DNA of 7,308 nt, from assembly GCA_012961565.1 (NCBI GenBank), contig DTZC01000155.1, forward strand, positions 1-7,308, read 5' to 3'. Both the position numbers and the translations under genes were made by a program. Origin of the DNA: Dehalococcoidia bacterium. Lineage in GTDB: Bacteria; Chloroflexota; Dehalococcoidia; GIF9; UBA5629. This document shows positions 1 to 5,790 of this stretch, one piece after another; position 1 is the first letter of the stretch; every line of letters starts with the position of its first letter. A model generated the notes under the pieces. That model was given only the letters and a program-made list of their open reading frames with translations. It did no database searches and was not told where the DNA came from.

Positions 1-1
1 A

Positions 2-21
2 GCCGAGGCTAAAGCCTCGGT
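2..21. repeat. REP-like hairpin with TAAA loop
   Basis: CCGAGGC (3-9) and GCCTCGG (14-20) form a perfect 7-bp stem around a TAAA loop, with a further G-T wobble at 2/21, followed by TGCTGCA. No T-tract follows in the plus direction, so it does not read as a standard terminator. The layout (GC-rich arms around GGCTAAAGCC, then TGCTnC) resembles short palindromic repeats I recall as dispersed in many bacterial genomes; that comparison is from memory. A degenerate relative may lie at 92-113, sharing GCTAAAGCCT and then AGCTACA at the same offset. Confidence 0.4.
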
Positions 22-129
22 GCTGCAGCGGATTTGGATTTTGGGGTCGAGTTGCCGAGTTAGAACCTGGGGTTACAAGGAAAAGTAATCCTAGCTAAAG
101 CCTTATAGCTACATTAGTAAACAGTGTCT

Positions 130-150
130 TAATGCAATAATATTGCATTA
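130..150. promoter_or_regulatory. Fur/Zur-type palindromic operator
   Basis: A 21-bp inverted repeat has 10-bp arms (TAATGCAATA and its exact complement) around a single central A. The core TGCAATA-A-TATTGCA has the 7-1-7 layout typical of Fur-family boxes. It covers the probable -35 element of the downstream Fur-family gene, so a bound regulator would block RNA polymerase. I infer autoregulation by the product of the gene starting at 215. The palindrome is seen directly; the identity of the binding protein is inferred from position and symmetry. Confidence 0.65.
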
Positions 151-171
151 TTGCCAGGCATCACCTATAAT
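143..171 (+). promoter_or_regulatory. Sigma70-type promoter of the Fur-family gene
   Basis: The -35 element TTGCAT (143-148) and a consensus -10 TATAAT (166-171) are separated by 17 bases. The predicted transcript starts near 178, giving a leader of about 37 bases before ATG 215. The -35 lies within the palindrome at 130-150, which is the expected geometry for repression. Confidence 0.65.
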
Positions 172-214
172 AGAAATGTTGTCTTTATCTCACCACCCAG
201 AGAGGTCTGTGATT

Positions 215-640
215 ATGTCTGGAGTTGAGGATTCGTTACGTATTTTGCGGTCGAAGGGCTACCGGGTGACCCAGCCGCGAAAGCTGGTGCTTAAGGTGTT
301 GGAGCGGGCAGAAGGGCCGGTCTCGCCTTATGATATACAGAAGATTCTGCAACAAGAGGGCGAGCGCCTCAACCACGTCACTATCTACCGGATACTTGAT
401 TTGTTCTGTCTGCTCAACCTGGCGCATAAGGTATTACTTTGTGGTGGTTTTGTTAAGTGCGCTTTAGGCAAGAGGGAGGGATGCCACCGCTTTATGGTGT
501 GTCGTCAATGTGGTGCTCTGCGGGAGTTTGCTGACAAAGCGTTATGTGAGGAGGAAAGTGCCATTGCTCGTGACTTCGGTTTTGTTGCCGAGCATCATTT
601 CTCCGAGTTCTTCGGGCTCTGCTCCAATTGTAACAGCTAG
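215..640 (+). CDS. Fur-family metalloregulator, Zur-like
   Basis: This is a 141-residue DNA-binding repressor of the Fur family, cytosolic and presumably responding to a divalent metal. The N-terminal half is a winged helix: RVTQPRKLVLKVL (17-29) and HVTIYRILDLF (54-64) are the family's hallmark segments. The C-terminal half has two CxxC pairs (Cys96/Cys99 and Cys136/Cys139), which form the structural zinc site. His71, Cys82, Cys90/His91 and Glu104 fall close to the sensory-site spacing of E. coli Zur, and the 40-residue gap between the CxxC pairs also matches. The HHDH motif of iron-sensing Fur is replaced by CHRF, so zinc is more likely than iron. I chose ATG 215 because GAGAGG (200-205) sits 9 bases upstream; the longer TTG start at 143 lies inside the promoter. 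A membrane protein gene follows 26 bases downstream, probably co-transcribed. Family assignment is firm, metal identity is inferred. Confidence 0.9.
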   Translation: MSGVEDSLRILRSKGYRVTQPRKLVLKVLERAEGPVSPYDIQKILQQEGERLNHVTIYRILDLFCLLNLAHKVLLCGGFVKCALGKREGCHRFMVCRQCGALREFADKALCEEESAIARDFGFVAEHHFSEFFGLCSNCNS

Positions 641-666
641 AATTCTGCGACTATTTGTTGAGCACT

Positions 667-1284
667 ATGTTAAAAAGAGTAGGGTTAGAACTGGCGAGGC
701 ATGCTCCTTTTACCGCCGCCGGTGCCGTTTCTGGCATTGCCATCATGACCGCTCTGGTTGTTACCAGTGTCCCGGCTAGTATCTCTGAGACTATCTTCTA
801 CGTCTTGCACCCAGCTCATGTAGTTTTCAGTGCCATTGTAACCACAGCGATGTACAGGCGCTATAGCCGGGGGAAACTCTGGGCGGCAATATTAGTCGGC
901 TATACGGGGTCAGTCGGTATAGCCACATTGAGCGACTCTATTGTTCCCTATCTGGGAGGTGAGGCACTCCGGCTGAAGATAGACCTGCATCTGGGCTTTA
1001 TTGAGAAGTGGTGGCTGGTGAATCCTCTGGCATTGCTGGGTATCGCTATCGGCTATTTTCGTCCCACAACTGAACTTCCACATGCGGCGCATGTATTTTT
1101 GAGCACCTGGGCGTCTCTGTTCTACTTCACTGCGTTCAGTGTGGCGAGGTGGTTTCCGCTGTTCCCCTTTATCTTCTTATTCCTATTCCTTTCGGTCTGG
1201 ATTCCTTGCTGTATCAGCGACATTGTGTATCCTCACTTCTTCGTTGGTGGTGAGCAGCATCAGCGCGGTGAGGCTGAGCATTAG
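667..1284 (+). CDS. His-rich polytopic membrane protein, possible metal permease
   Basis: This 205-residue integral membrane protein has about six hydrophobic segments (roughly 14-34, 43-63, 71-90, 117-131, 140-157, 166-190). Polar and possible metal-binding residues lie in or beside them: His12, HPAH (48-51), Asp90 in a TLSDSIVPYLGG segment, His108, PHAAH (138-142), and a Cys-Cys pair (181-182) followed by SDIVYPH. The tail is polar and His-containing. I do not recognise a named family; the motif pattern looks like a conserved uncharacterised membrane protein. It lies 26 bases after the Zur-like gene with no terminator or new promoter visible, so it probably shares that operon and operator. 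By guilt by association it may move or sense zinc or another metal, which is inference. The start is uncertain: TTG 655, TTG 658 and ATG 667 are in frame and none has a good ribosome site, so translation may be coupled to the upstream gene. The hydrophobic, unbroken frame supports a real gene. Confidence 0.8.
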   Translation: MLKRVGLELARHAPFTAAGAVSGIAIMTALVVTSVPASISETIFYVLHPAHVVFSAIVTTAMYRRYSRGKLWAAILVGYTGSVGIATLSDSIVPYLGGEALRLKIDLHLGFIEKWWLVNPLALLGIAIGYFRPTTELPHAAHVFLSTWASLFYFTAFSVARWFPLFPFIFLFLFLSVWIPCCISDIVYPHFFVGGEQHQRGEAEH

Positions 1285-1332
1285 CCCGACTAATAGGGGC
1301 GGTTATGGCAACCTTATGTCACCAGAGCTTTT

Positions 1333-1363
1333 GATGCCAGGCACCGTTCCCCATTTTGTCCCC
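1333..1363. repeat. Possible REP-like fragment
   Basis: The stretch starts with the palindrome TGCCAGGCA (1335-1343), then ACCGTTCCCCATTTT and GTCCCC. I recall similar GGTGCCAGGCACC/GTTCCCC strings as dispersed palindromes linked to REP-associated transposases, but this is from memory. There is only one clear copy here, although TGCCAGGCA also occurs at 152-160, possibly by chance. Confidence 0.25.
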
Positions 1364-1384
1364 TTGTTACCAGTGTGCTAATAT
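1356..1384 (+). promoter_or_regulatory. Possible lgt promoter with extended -10
   Basis: TTGTCC (1356-1361) is followed after 17 bases by TAATAT (1379-1384), preceded by TGC to give an extended -10 (TGnTAATAT). Each hexamer matches consensus at 4 of 6 positions. Transcription would start near 1391 and leave a leader of about 120 bases before lgt. The leader includes a 6-bp hairpin, TCTCCT (1461-1466) pairing with AGGAGA (1474-1479). Confidence 0.35.
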
Positions 1385-1490
1385 GGTTCAAGCGCGAGCT
1401 ACTTAATCGACCACAACTCTCAAGTCGGTAATTGAAAGGCGAATTGGACTGACCGAAAGCTCTCCTGAGAAGAAGGAGACTGTCTAATAA

Positions 1491-1514
1491 ATGCCTATGA
1501 GAGTAGGACAATGA
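1491..1514 (+). other. Possible 7-codon leader ORF coupled to lgt
   Basis: ATG 1491 opens a reading frame encoding MPMRVGQ and stopping at TGA 1512-1514, which overlaps the lgt start codon as ATGA. The best Shine-Dalgarno sequence in the area, AAGGAG (1473-1478), lies 12 bases before this ATG rather than near lgt, and part of it is paired in a small hairpin with 1461-1466. The lgt start itself has only a weak AGTAGGA just upstream. This could be a coupled leader peptide, but with so few codons chance is a real alternative. Confidence 0.25.
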
Positions 1515-2287
1515 TTAGTATCGGAATTGACCCTGTTGCTTTCAGTATCGGAGCTTTTGAGGTGAGGTGGTACGGGATTATGGTGGTTATGGCGGTGATA
1601 ACGGTAATTGCCATCACCCTGCTGGAAGCGAGAAGGGTTGGCATAGCTGAAGAGCATGTCTACAGTATTGGCTTGTGGGCGATAATCGGCGGGGTGATAG
1701 TCTCCAGGCTTTTTCACGTAGTTGACCGGTGGGACTATTATGTGGCGCACCCGGAGCAGCTTGTCCGTTTGGAGGGCTTGACTATCTACGGGGCGGTCAT
1801 CGGTGCCATGCTCGGCATGCTGGTATATACCTGGGTGAAGAAGCTCTCTTTCTGGCAGATAGGTGATATTGCGGCTCCGGGGGCAATCCTGGGGCAGGCA
1901 GTAGGCAGAATCGGTTGCTTGCTGAGCGGCTGCTGTTATGGGGTAGCCACCTCGTTACCCTGGGGGATAGTCTACACTCATCCCGGCAGTTACGGACCGC
2001 ATGAGGTGGTCCACCCGACACAGGTGTACCACTTAATTTGGAACTTGATTGGATTTAGCCTGCTCTGGTTGTTGCGTCGCCGGATTAGACCACAGGGCTC
2101 ATTGTTTCTCCTCTATCTGGCTATCTATGCCGCTGGTGACCTGAGCATAAGGTTTGTCCGGGAGGGAGAGCCTTTCCTTTTCGGTATGCAGCAGGCTCAG
2201 CTAATCGGTATAGCTGTATTGCTGATAACAGTGCCTTGGCTGGTCATCAGGATGTGGCACTACCGGGTGAATACACCTGCTGTGTAG
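1511..2287 (+). CDS. lgt: Prolipoprotein diacylglyceryl transferase
   Basis: Lgt is the inner-membrane enzyme that moves the diacylglyceryl group of phosphatidylglycerol to the lipobox cysteine of prolipoproteins, the first step of lipoprotein maturation. The 258-residue length is usual and there are about seven hydrophobic segments. Family motifs seen are FEVRWYG near the N-terminus (16-22), LTIYGAVIGAMLG (90-102), the signature GRIGCLLSGCCYG (132-144), HPTQVYH (168-174) and RFVREGEPF (214-222). The signature keeps its Arg133 and Gly144, but the residues aligned with E. coli Asn146 and Glu151 are both Cys. I believe this GCCYG form occurs in other phyla's Lgt proteins. The gene stands apart from the upstream pair by 226 bases and probably has its own promoter. 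It converges on recJ, with only 12 bases between the two stop codons. Confidence 0.93.
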   Translation: MISIGIDPVAFSIGAFEVRWYGIMVVMAVITVIAITLLEARRVGIAEEHVYSIGLWAIIGGVIVSRLFHVVDRWDYYVAHPEQLVRLEGLTIYGAVIGAMLGMLVYTWVKKLSFWQIGDIAAPGAILGQAVGRIGCLLSGCCYGVATSLPWGIVYTHPGSYGPHEVVHPTQVYHLIWNLIGFSLLWLLRRRIRPQGSLFLLYLAIYAAGDLSIRFVREGEPFLFGMQQAQLIGIAVLLITVPWLVIRMWHYRVNTPAV

Positions 2288-2299
2288 AAGGCAACCAGG

Positions 2300-3979
2300 C
2301 TAGCCCGTAGGAGTGAAGTCGATGAGATTGAGGCGCAGCCTTTCCTCGTCGTTCCAGCGGTCTATGTCCAGTTTATAGACGATGTCCAGGTAACCGGTAG
2401 TTTCTAGAGCCAGATTACCACAGCTAAAGGCGATGGCATCCCAGGTTATCCCTTCCTGCTTCAGCTTCAGCTTCAGGTGTTCACCTTGGTTGCCTATCTG
2501 GCGCTGGTCGATTACCTGGACGTGGCGAGTAATGAAGGTGGGTTCTGGATTGCCGCAACCGAACGGAGCAAGTTGCTGTATTTGTTGGAAGGTTCCGCCG
2601 GCGAATGCAGACAAGGGCACCTCGGCATCTATGTTTAGGTGAGGGCGGAGGTCATATCCAGCCAGTCTGGTCTCAGCGATCTCGAGGAGCCGTTTCTGGA
2701 GCTGGGGCAAGTTAGCCGCTGGCACAGTGAAGCCGGCTGCTCTGGTGTGACCGCCGAAGTCAGCCAGGAGGTCACAGCACTCCTGGAGAGCTGCCATAAG
2801 GTCAAATTCGGGTATGCTCCGTCCGCTGCCGCGGCATATTTCGGTGCCGATTTTGAACAGGATTACCGGGCGATAGAACTCCTCTGCCAGTTTGCCAGCG
2901 ACAAGCCCCATAACGCCTGGCGAGCTATCTGTGTCACCTGCCATAAGTAGTGGTTGGTCAATACCGGCGGCTATTATTTTTCCCCTGGTTTTTTCCAGCA
3001 ACTCGCTGGTCAGCTGCTGTCTCTTGGCATTCTTTTCTTCAAGCTGTGCTGCCAGCAGACTAGCCTCCCCGGGGTCTTGTGTCAGGAGCAAGCGATAGCT
3101 CAGGGCGGCATCATCAAGCCGACCGGCAGCATTCAGGCGGGGTCCCAGTATCCAAGAGATGCTGTTAGTATCGATGTTCCCTGCTCTGAGACCAGCACAG
3201 CGCATCAATTCCTGGAGTCCCAGCCGCTGGGTATCATTGAGCAGTTCCAGTCCATACTTTACCCAGTAGCGGTTGTCGCCCAGCAGGGGAATCATGTCTG
3301 TCACTGTTCCTAGTGCCACCAGGTCCAATAAGCTGTGCAACAAGTCCTCTCGCCCGCTACCTTGAAGAAGTGCCTGGATAAGCTTGTAGGCGACGCCGAC
3401 ACCAGCCAGGTCGCTAGTGGGAAAAGCCGAGTCATTTCGTTTCGGGTTGACCACGGCCAGTGCTGGAGGCAGGGAAGCTAGTGGGATGTGATGGTCGGTG
3501 ATAATTACATCCAGCCCCAGTCGGCGTGCCTTTTTCACCTCGGTAATGGCGGTGATGCCGGTATCGGTAGTGATGATGAGGCTGACGCCTTGTTTGCGTA
3601 GTCTTTCTAGAGCGGTAAGCTGTAGCCCATAGCCCTCGTGGTGGCGGTGGGGGATGTAGGGGATGACCTTGCCACCAAGAGCGGAAAGTCCCTGGACCAG
3701 CAGTGCTGTAGCCGTGATGCCATCAGCATCGAAATCGCCATAGATGGCGATTTGCTCTGCTGACAGCAAGGCCTGGTAGATTCGGCTCACTGCCAAGTGC
3801 ATGTCTGGGAGCAGGAAGGGGTCAGCTTGCAGCCGGCTGTCGGCGCTGAGAAAGAGTTCAGCCCTGGTACTGTCCGAGATGCCCCGATTGTGGAGTAGCT
3901 GGACTACCAGCGGGTGAAGTCCCGGTAGGTGACCAACTTGGTCAGTTGGGGGCGGCAGTCTCCACAGGATGCGACTCAA
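2300..3979 (-). CDS. recJ: Single-stranded-DNA-specific exonuclease RecJ
   Basis: RecJ is a 5'-3' exonuclease acting on single-stranded DNA in recombination and repair in the cytosol. The 559-residue protein is full length. Its DHH phosphoesterase domain carries YGDFDADG (80-87), TTDTG (137-141), TDHH (161-164) and VALGTVTDMIPL (221-232), whose aspartates and histidines bind the catalytic metals. GPRLNAAGR (279-287) is the RecJ-specific core motif. The DHHA1 domain shows PGVMGLVAGKL (354-364), GSGRS (384-388) and GGHTRAAG (409-416). A C-terminal OB-fold region with FGCGNPEP (473-480) completes the family layout. The start is TTG, supported by GGGAG 7 bases upstream and no better start nearby. 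It begins 25 bases after the stop of the acyl-CoA dehydrogenase gene, with no terminator between them, so both are probably on one transcript. No key residue appears missing. Confidence 0.95.
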   Translation of the reverse strand: MSRILWRLPPPTDQVGHLPGLHPLVVQLLHNRGISDSTRAELFLSADSRLQADPFLLPDMHLAVSRIYQALLSAEQIAIYGDFDADGITATALLVQGLSALGGKVIPYIPHRHHEGYGLQLTALERLRKQGVSLIITTDTGITAITEVKKARRLGLDVIITDHHIPLASLPPALAVVNPKRNDSAFPTSDLAGVGVAYKLIQALLQGSGREDLLHSLLDLVALGTVTDMIPLLGDNRYWVKYGLELLNDTQRLGLQELMRCAGLRAGNIDTNSISWILGPRLNAAGRLDDAALSYRLLLTQDPGEASLLAAQLEEKNAKRQQLTSELLEKTRGKIIAAGIDQPLLMAGDTDSSPGVMGLVAGKLAEEFYRPVILFKIGTEICRGSGRSIPEFDLMAALQECCDLLADFGGHTRAAGFTVPAANLPQLQKRLLEIAETRLAGYDLRPHLNIDAEVPLSAFAGGTFQQIQQLAPFGCGNPEPTFITRHVQVIDQRQIGNQGEHLKLKLKQEGITWDAIAFSCGNLALETTGYLDIVYKLDIDRWNDEERLRLNLIDFTPTG

Positions 3980-4004
3980 ACTTACTCTCCCAGCCTGACC
4001 TAGT

Positions 4005-5168
4005 CTAAAGCGCCTCGCCGATAACCTGGCGGGTTAGTTCATTGGCTCCGATGTATATCTGCATGATTTTGGCATCCCGCAGGTATTTTTCCACGCCTAC
4101 CTCTCTGGAGTAACCGTAAGAGCCCATGACCTGAATGGCGTTGGAGGTCACCTTCATTGCCACATCACTGGCGTATACCTTTGCCATGGTTGACCATGAC
4201 ATATTGGCCAGCCCCCGCTGGGCATTGAACCAGGCAGCCCTCAAATACAGCAACCGGGCAGCCTCAATCTCAGTAGCCATATCGGCGAACATGGCGCAGA
4301 TTATTTCATGCTCTATGGAGGGCTTGCCGGCTACCACCCTTTCCTTGGCGTATTTCAGGGCGATTTCAAAGGCACCTCGTGCTATGCCGGTGGCTATGGC
4401 ACCAGCTCCAGCCCGGTTGTAAATCAGGGTTCGTTGCAACAGCTTGGCACCATCGCCCACCTTTCCCAGCAGGTTCTCTTTAGGTACTTTGACGTTGTCA
4501 AAGAAAATCTCCGAGTTCATGTCGGCATCCATCCCCATCTTCTTAATCGGTTTGCCCCAGGAGAGTCCTGGTGTGCCTCTGGGAACCAGCACCAGGCAGG
4601 AGCCGTCATCGCCCAGTCTTGGATCAGTGGTCGCCACCACAGTGTAAAGAAAAGCATTTGTTGAGTTGCTGGGCCAGATTTTGGTGCCGTTCAGTATGTA
4701 GTCATCACCGGCAGGGCGTAGTATAGTCCTGATAGTCCGGGAATGCATGTGGGGATTCTCGATGTCTGAGCCACCGGCTGGCTCGGTCATTGCCATACAG
4801 CACAGGTTGCCATCTCTAGTGAGCGGAGGGAACCATCTCTGGCGTTGCTCTGTGGCGGCTGCCATCATTATGGGTGTCTGCCCAAACCAGCTGGCCCCGA
4901 TAGCAGTAGCAATGCCGCCGCAACCTACAGCTAGCTCCTCCAGGACAATACTGCATTCCACATTGGAAGCCTCACTGCCCCCATATTCCTTGGGGATGGG
5001 GAGCCCCAGAATCCCTACCTCGGCTGCTTTCTTGAAAATATCTTCTGCTAGTCTCCCCTCCTCGTCCTCCTCAAACTGGGTAGCTACCGGCTTGATTTCC
5101 TTCTCGGCAAACTCGCGGGCTAGTTTCTGGATGGCTAATTGCTCCTCGGAAAGAGTAAATCCTAACAT
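4005..5168 (-). CDS. Acyl-CoA dehydrogenase family protein, atypical active site
   Basis: This 387-residue flavoprotein belongs to the acyl-CoA dehydrogenase superfamily, cytosolic FAD enzymes that oxidise acyl-CoA thioesters at the alpha-beta bond. Seen are the N-terminal helical domain (LSEEQLAIQKLAREF), GLPIPKEYGG (55-64), the FAD/substrate loop MTEPAGGSD (127-135), NGTKIW (160-165), IFFDNVKVP (221-229), and the C-terminal QVMGSYGYSRE and YLRDAKIMQIY. The usual catalytic Glu in IYEGT is Ile373 here (IYIGAN), and the alternative Glu used by isovaleryl-CoA dehydrogenase aligns with Gln245. The FAD contact RxxFG is RVVAG. So the substrate is unknown and the chemistry may differ. I chose ATG 5168 because AGGAGG (5176-5181) lies 7 bases upstream; the in-frame GTG at 5174 is only one base from it. 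recJ follows in the same direction. Family is firm, activity is not. Confidence 0.88.
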   Translation of the reverse strand: MLGFTLSEEQLAIQKLAREFAEKEIKPVATQFEEDEEGRLAEDIFKKAAEVGILGLPIPKEYGGSEASNVECSIVLEELAVGCGGIATAIGASWFGQTPIMMAAATEQRQRWFPPLTRDGNLCCMAMTEPAGGSDIENPHMHSRTIRTILRPAGDDYILNGTKIWPSNSTNAFLYTVVATTDPRLGDDGSCLVLVPRGTPGLSWGKPIKKMGMDADMNSEIFFDNVKVPKENLLGKVGDGAKLLQRTLIYNRAGAGAIATGIARGAFEIALKYAKERVVAGKPSIEHEIICAMFADMATEIEAARLLYLRAAWFNAQRGLANMSWSTMAKVYASDVAMKVTSNAIQVMGSYGYSREVGVEKYLRDAKIMQIYIGANELTRQVIGEAL

Positions 5169-5190
5169 TGGCACACCTCCTGCATTATCT

Positions 5191-5219
5191 AGTGTAGCCT
5201 AATCCAGCAGCAGGGGCAA
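5191..5219 (-). promoter_or_regulatory. Possible promoter of the acyl-CoA dehydrogenase-recJ operon
   Basis: On the minus strand, TTGCCC (5219-5214) is followed after 17 bases by TACACT (5196-5191). Transcription would start close to 5184, leaving a short leader with the strong AGGAGGTG ribosome site. The hexamers are imperfect, so the call rests on spacing and position. Confidence 0.35.
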
Positions 5220-5271
5220 GGGGAAAAGGGCAGGAGGTACTGGTCACACTTTTGTAAATTCTCCTTTAAGA

Positions 5272-5295
5272 AAAAAGGAAGGACATATCCTTTTT
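5272..5295. other. AT-rich hairpin inside the IS remnant
   Basis: AAAAAGGA (5272-5279) pairs with TCCTTTTT (5288-5295) around an 8-base loop, an arrangement that can act as a weak bidirectional terminator. TCCTTT (5262-5267) can pair instead with AAAGGA (5274-5279), so the two hairpins are mutually exclusive. It might insulate minus-strand transcription coming from the glycosyltransferase. The low GC of the stem makes the call weak. Confidence 0.2.
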
Positions 5296-5790
5296 CACAG
5301 CACACCTTTGACAACAGAGCTCTATCGATATCTGTTATTTGATGGCGGCTGCCTCAAGGTAAAGGGAGCAGGCAACGTCCACAGGAGACAGATGTTATGT
5401 GCTTATGGTATTACTGGGAGGGCAAAAGGGAGATTATCAGCTTTCGCCAGGCAGCTAATGAAAGTGAGGTTAAAAGGAGGTCATAAGGAACTATAAAGAG
5501 TGGGGAATGAAATGGCAGTCCCTTCATCCCAGGGCGGTTAGCTGTTGCAAAGCGACCTAGACAAGCTGCTCAGCTTCTCCGATGCCCCCAAAGTCACAGG
5601 ATAAAGGTGCGAACAGACAAATGTCGTAGGAAGGGCATTCAGGGGAATGCGGCGCCAAATTCGCTCCATGAGCTGCTTTGCCAATTCGCGGAGTATCGAC
5701 CGCATCGTCTGCGGTGTCATCAACCATCTCAACCATTCCTGGAAGGAGAGCAGCCCTTAATTGAATTTACACGAAAACTTGACATCAGCT
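5284..5790 (+). pseudogene. IS256/Mutator-family transposase, truncated and frameshifted
   Basis: Pieces of one transposase are readable in order but in different frames. Frame of 5308: FHSTPL, then YRYLLFDGGCLKVKGAGN and MLCAYGIT up to about 5415, matching the family's FHxRPL, YLFLDGIxLKV (with the first catalytic Asp) and LVAYGIT. From 5418 the frame shifts and reads EGKREIISFRQAANESEVKR, as in GKREILSFxxAxxESE, ending at TAA 5484. From 5498 another frame reads EWGMKWQSLHPRAVSC, then 5551 onward returns to the first frame with SDLDKLLSFSDAPK, TNVVGRAFRGMRRQIRSMSC and DRIVCGVINHLNHSW, the family's TTNxIERxFRExRRRTRPMxxF C-terminus. A last shift gives EGEQPLIEFTRKLD. The N-terminal third and the section with the second Asp are missing, and there are internal stops, so it is inactive. 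Family recognition is by eye from these motifs. Confidence 0.8.

Larger units (their letters stand above)
5236..5790 (+). mobile_element. Decayed IS256/Mutator-family insertion sequence remnant
   Basis: This stretch lacks an intact gene but carries a truncated, frameshifted Mutator-type transposase (see the pseudogene entry) flanked by imperfect terminal inverted repeats. The left end (about 5238-5261) reads GTCACACTTTTGTAAATTC in its inner part. The complement of the right end (5763-5790) reads GTCAAGTTTTCGTGTAAATTC, one residue past the quoted limit being avoided here by noting only the shared blocks: GTCA, TTTT and TAAATTC. The element is far shorter than a full member of the family, consistent with internal deletions. 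I could not find a convincing 8-9 bp target duplication. It separates the acyl-CoA dehydrogenase operon from the glycosyltransferase region. Confidence 0.7.

Noticed and set aside
143..214. Longer N-terminus of the Fur-family protein from TTG 143
   Set aside because: It overlaps the operator and promoter, so it would not be transcribed, and ATG 215 has a well-placed GAGAGG site.
1284..1300. Terminator after the membrane protein gene
   Set aside because: GCCC/GGGC gives only a 4-bp stem with no following T-run.
1385..1510. tRNA or known riboswitch ahead of lgt
   Set aside because: I found no cloverleaf, no T-loop motif and no riboswitch core; only a 6-bp hairpin and weak symmetries.
2433..3313. 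Several plus-strand ORFs within recJ
   Set aside because: They are antisense shadows of a gene with all RecJ motifs in place.
4135..5202. Plus-strand ORFs within the acyl-CoA dehydrogenase gene
   Set aside because: They are antisense shadows of a full-length conserved protein.
5308..5496. Stand-alone small protein gene on the plus strand
   Set aside because: Its translation matches an internal part of an IS256-type transposase, and the reading continues in another frame, so it is a pseudogene fragment.
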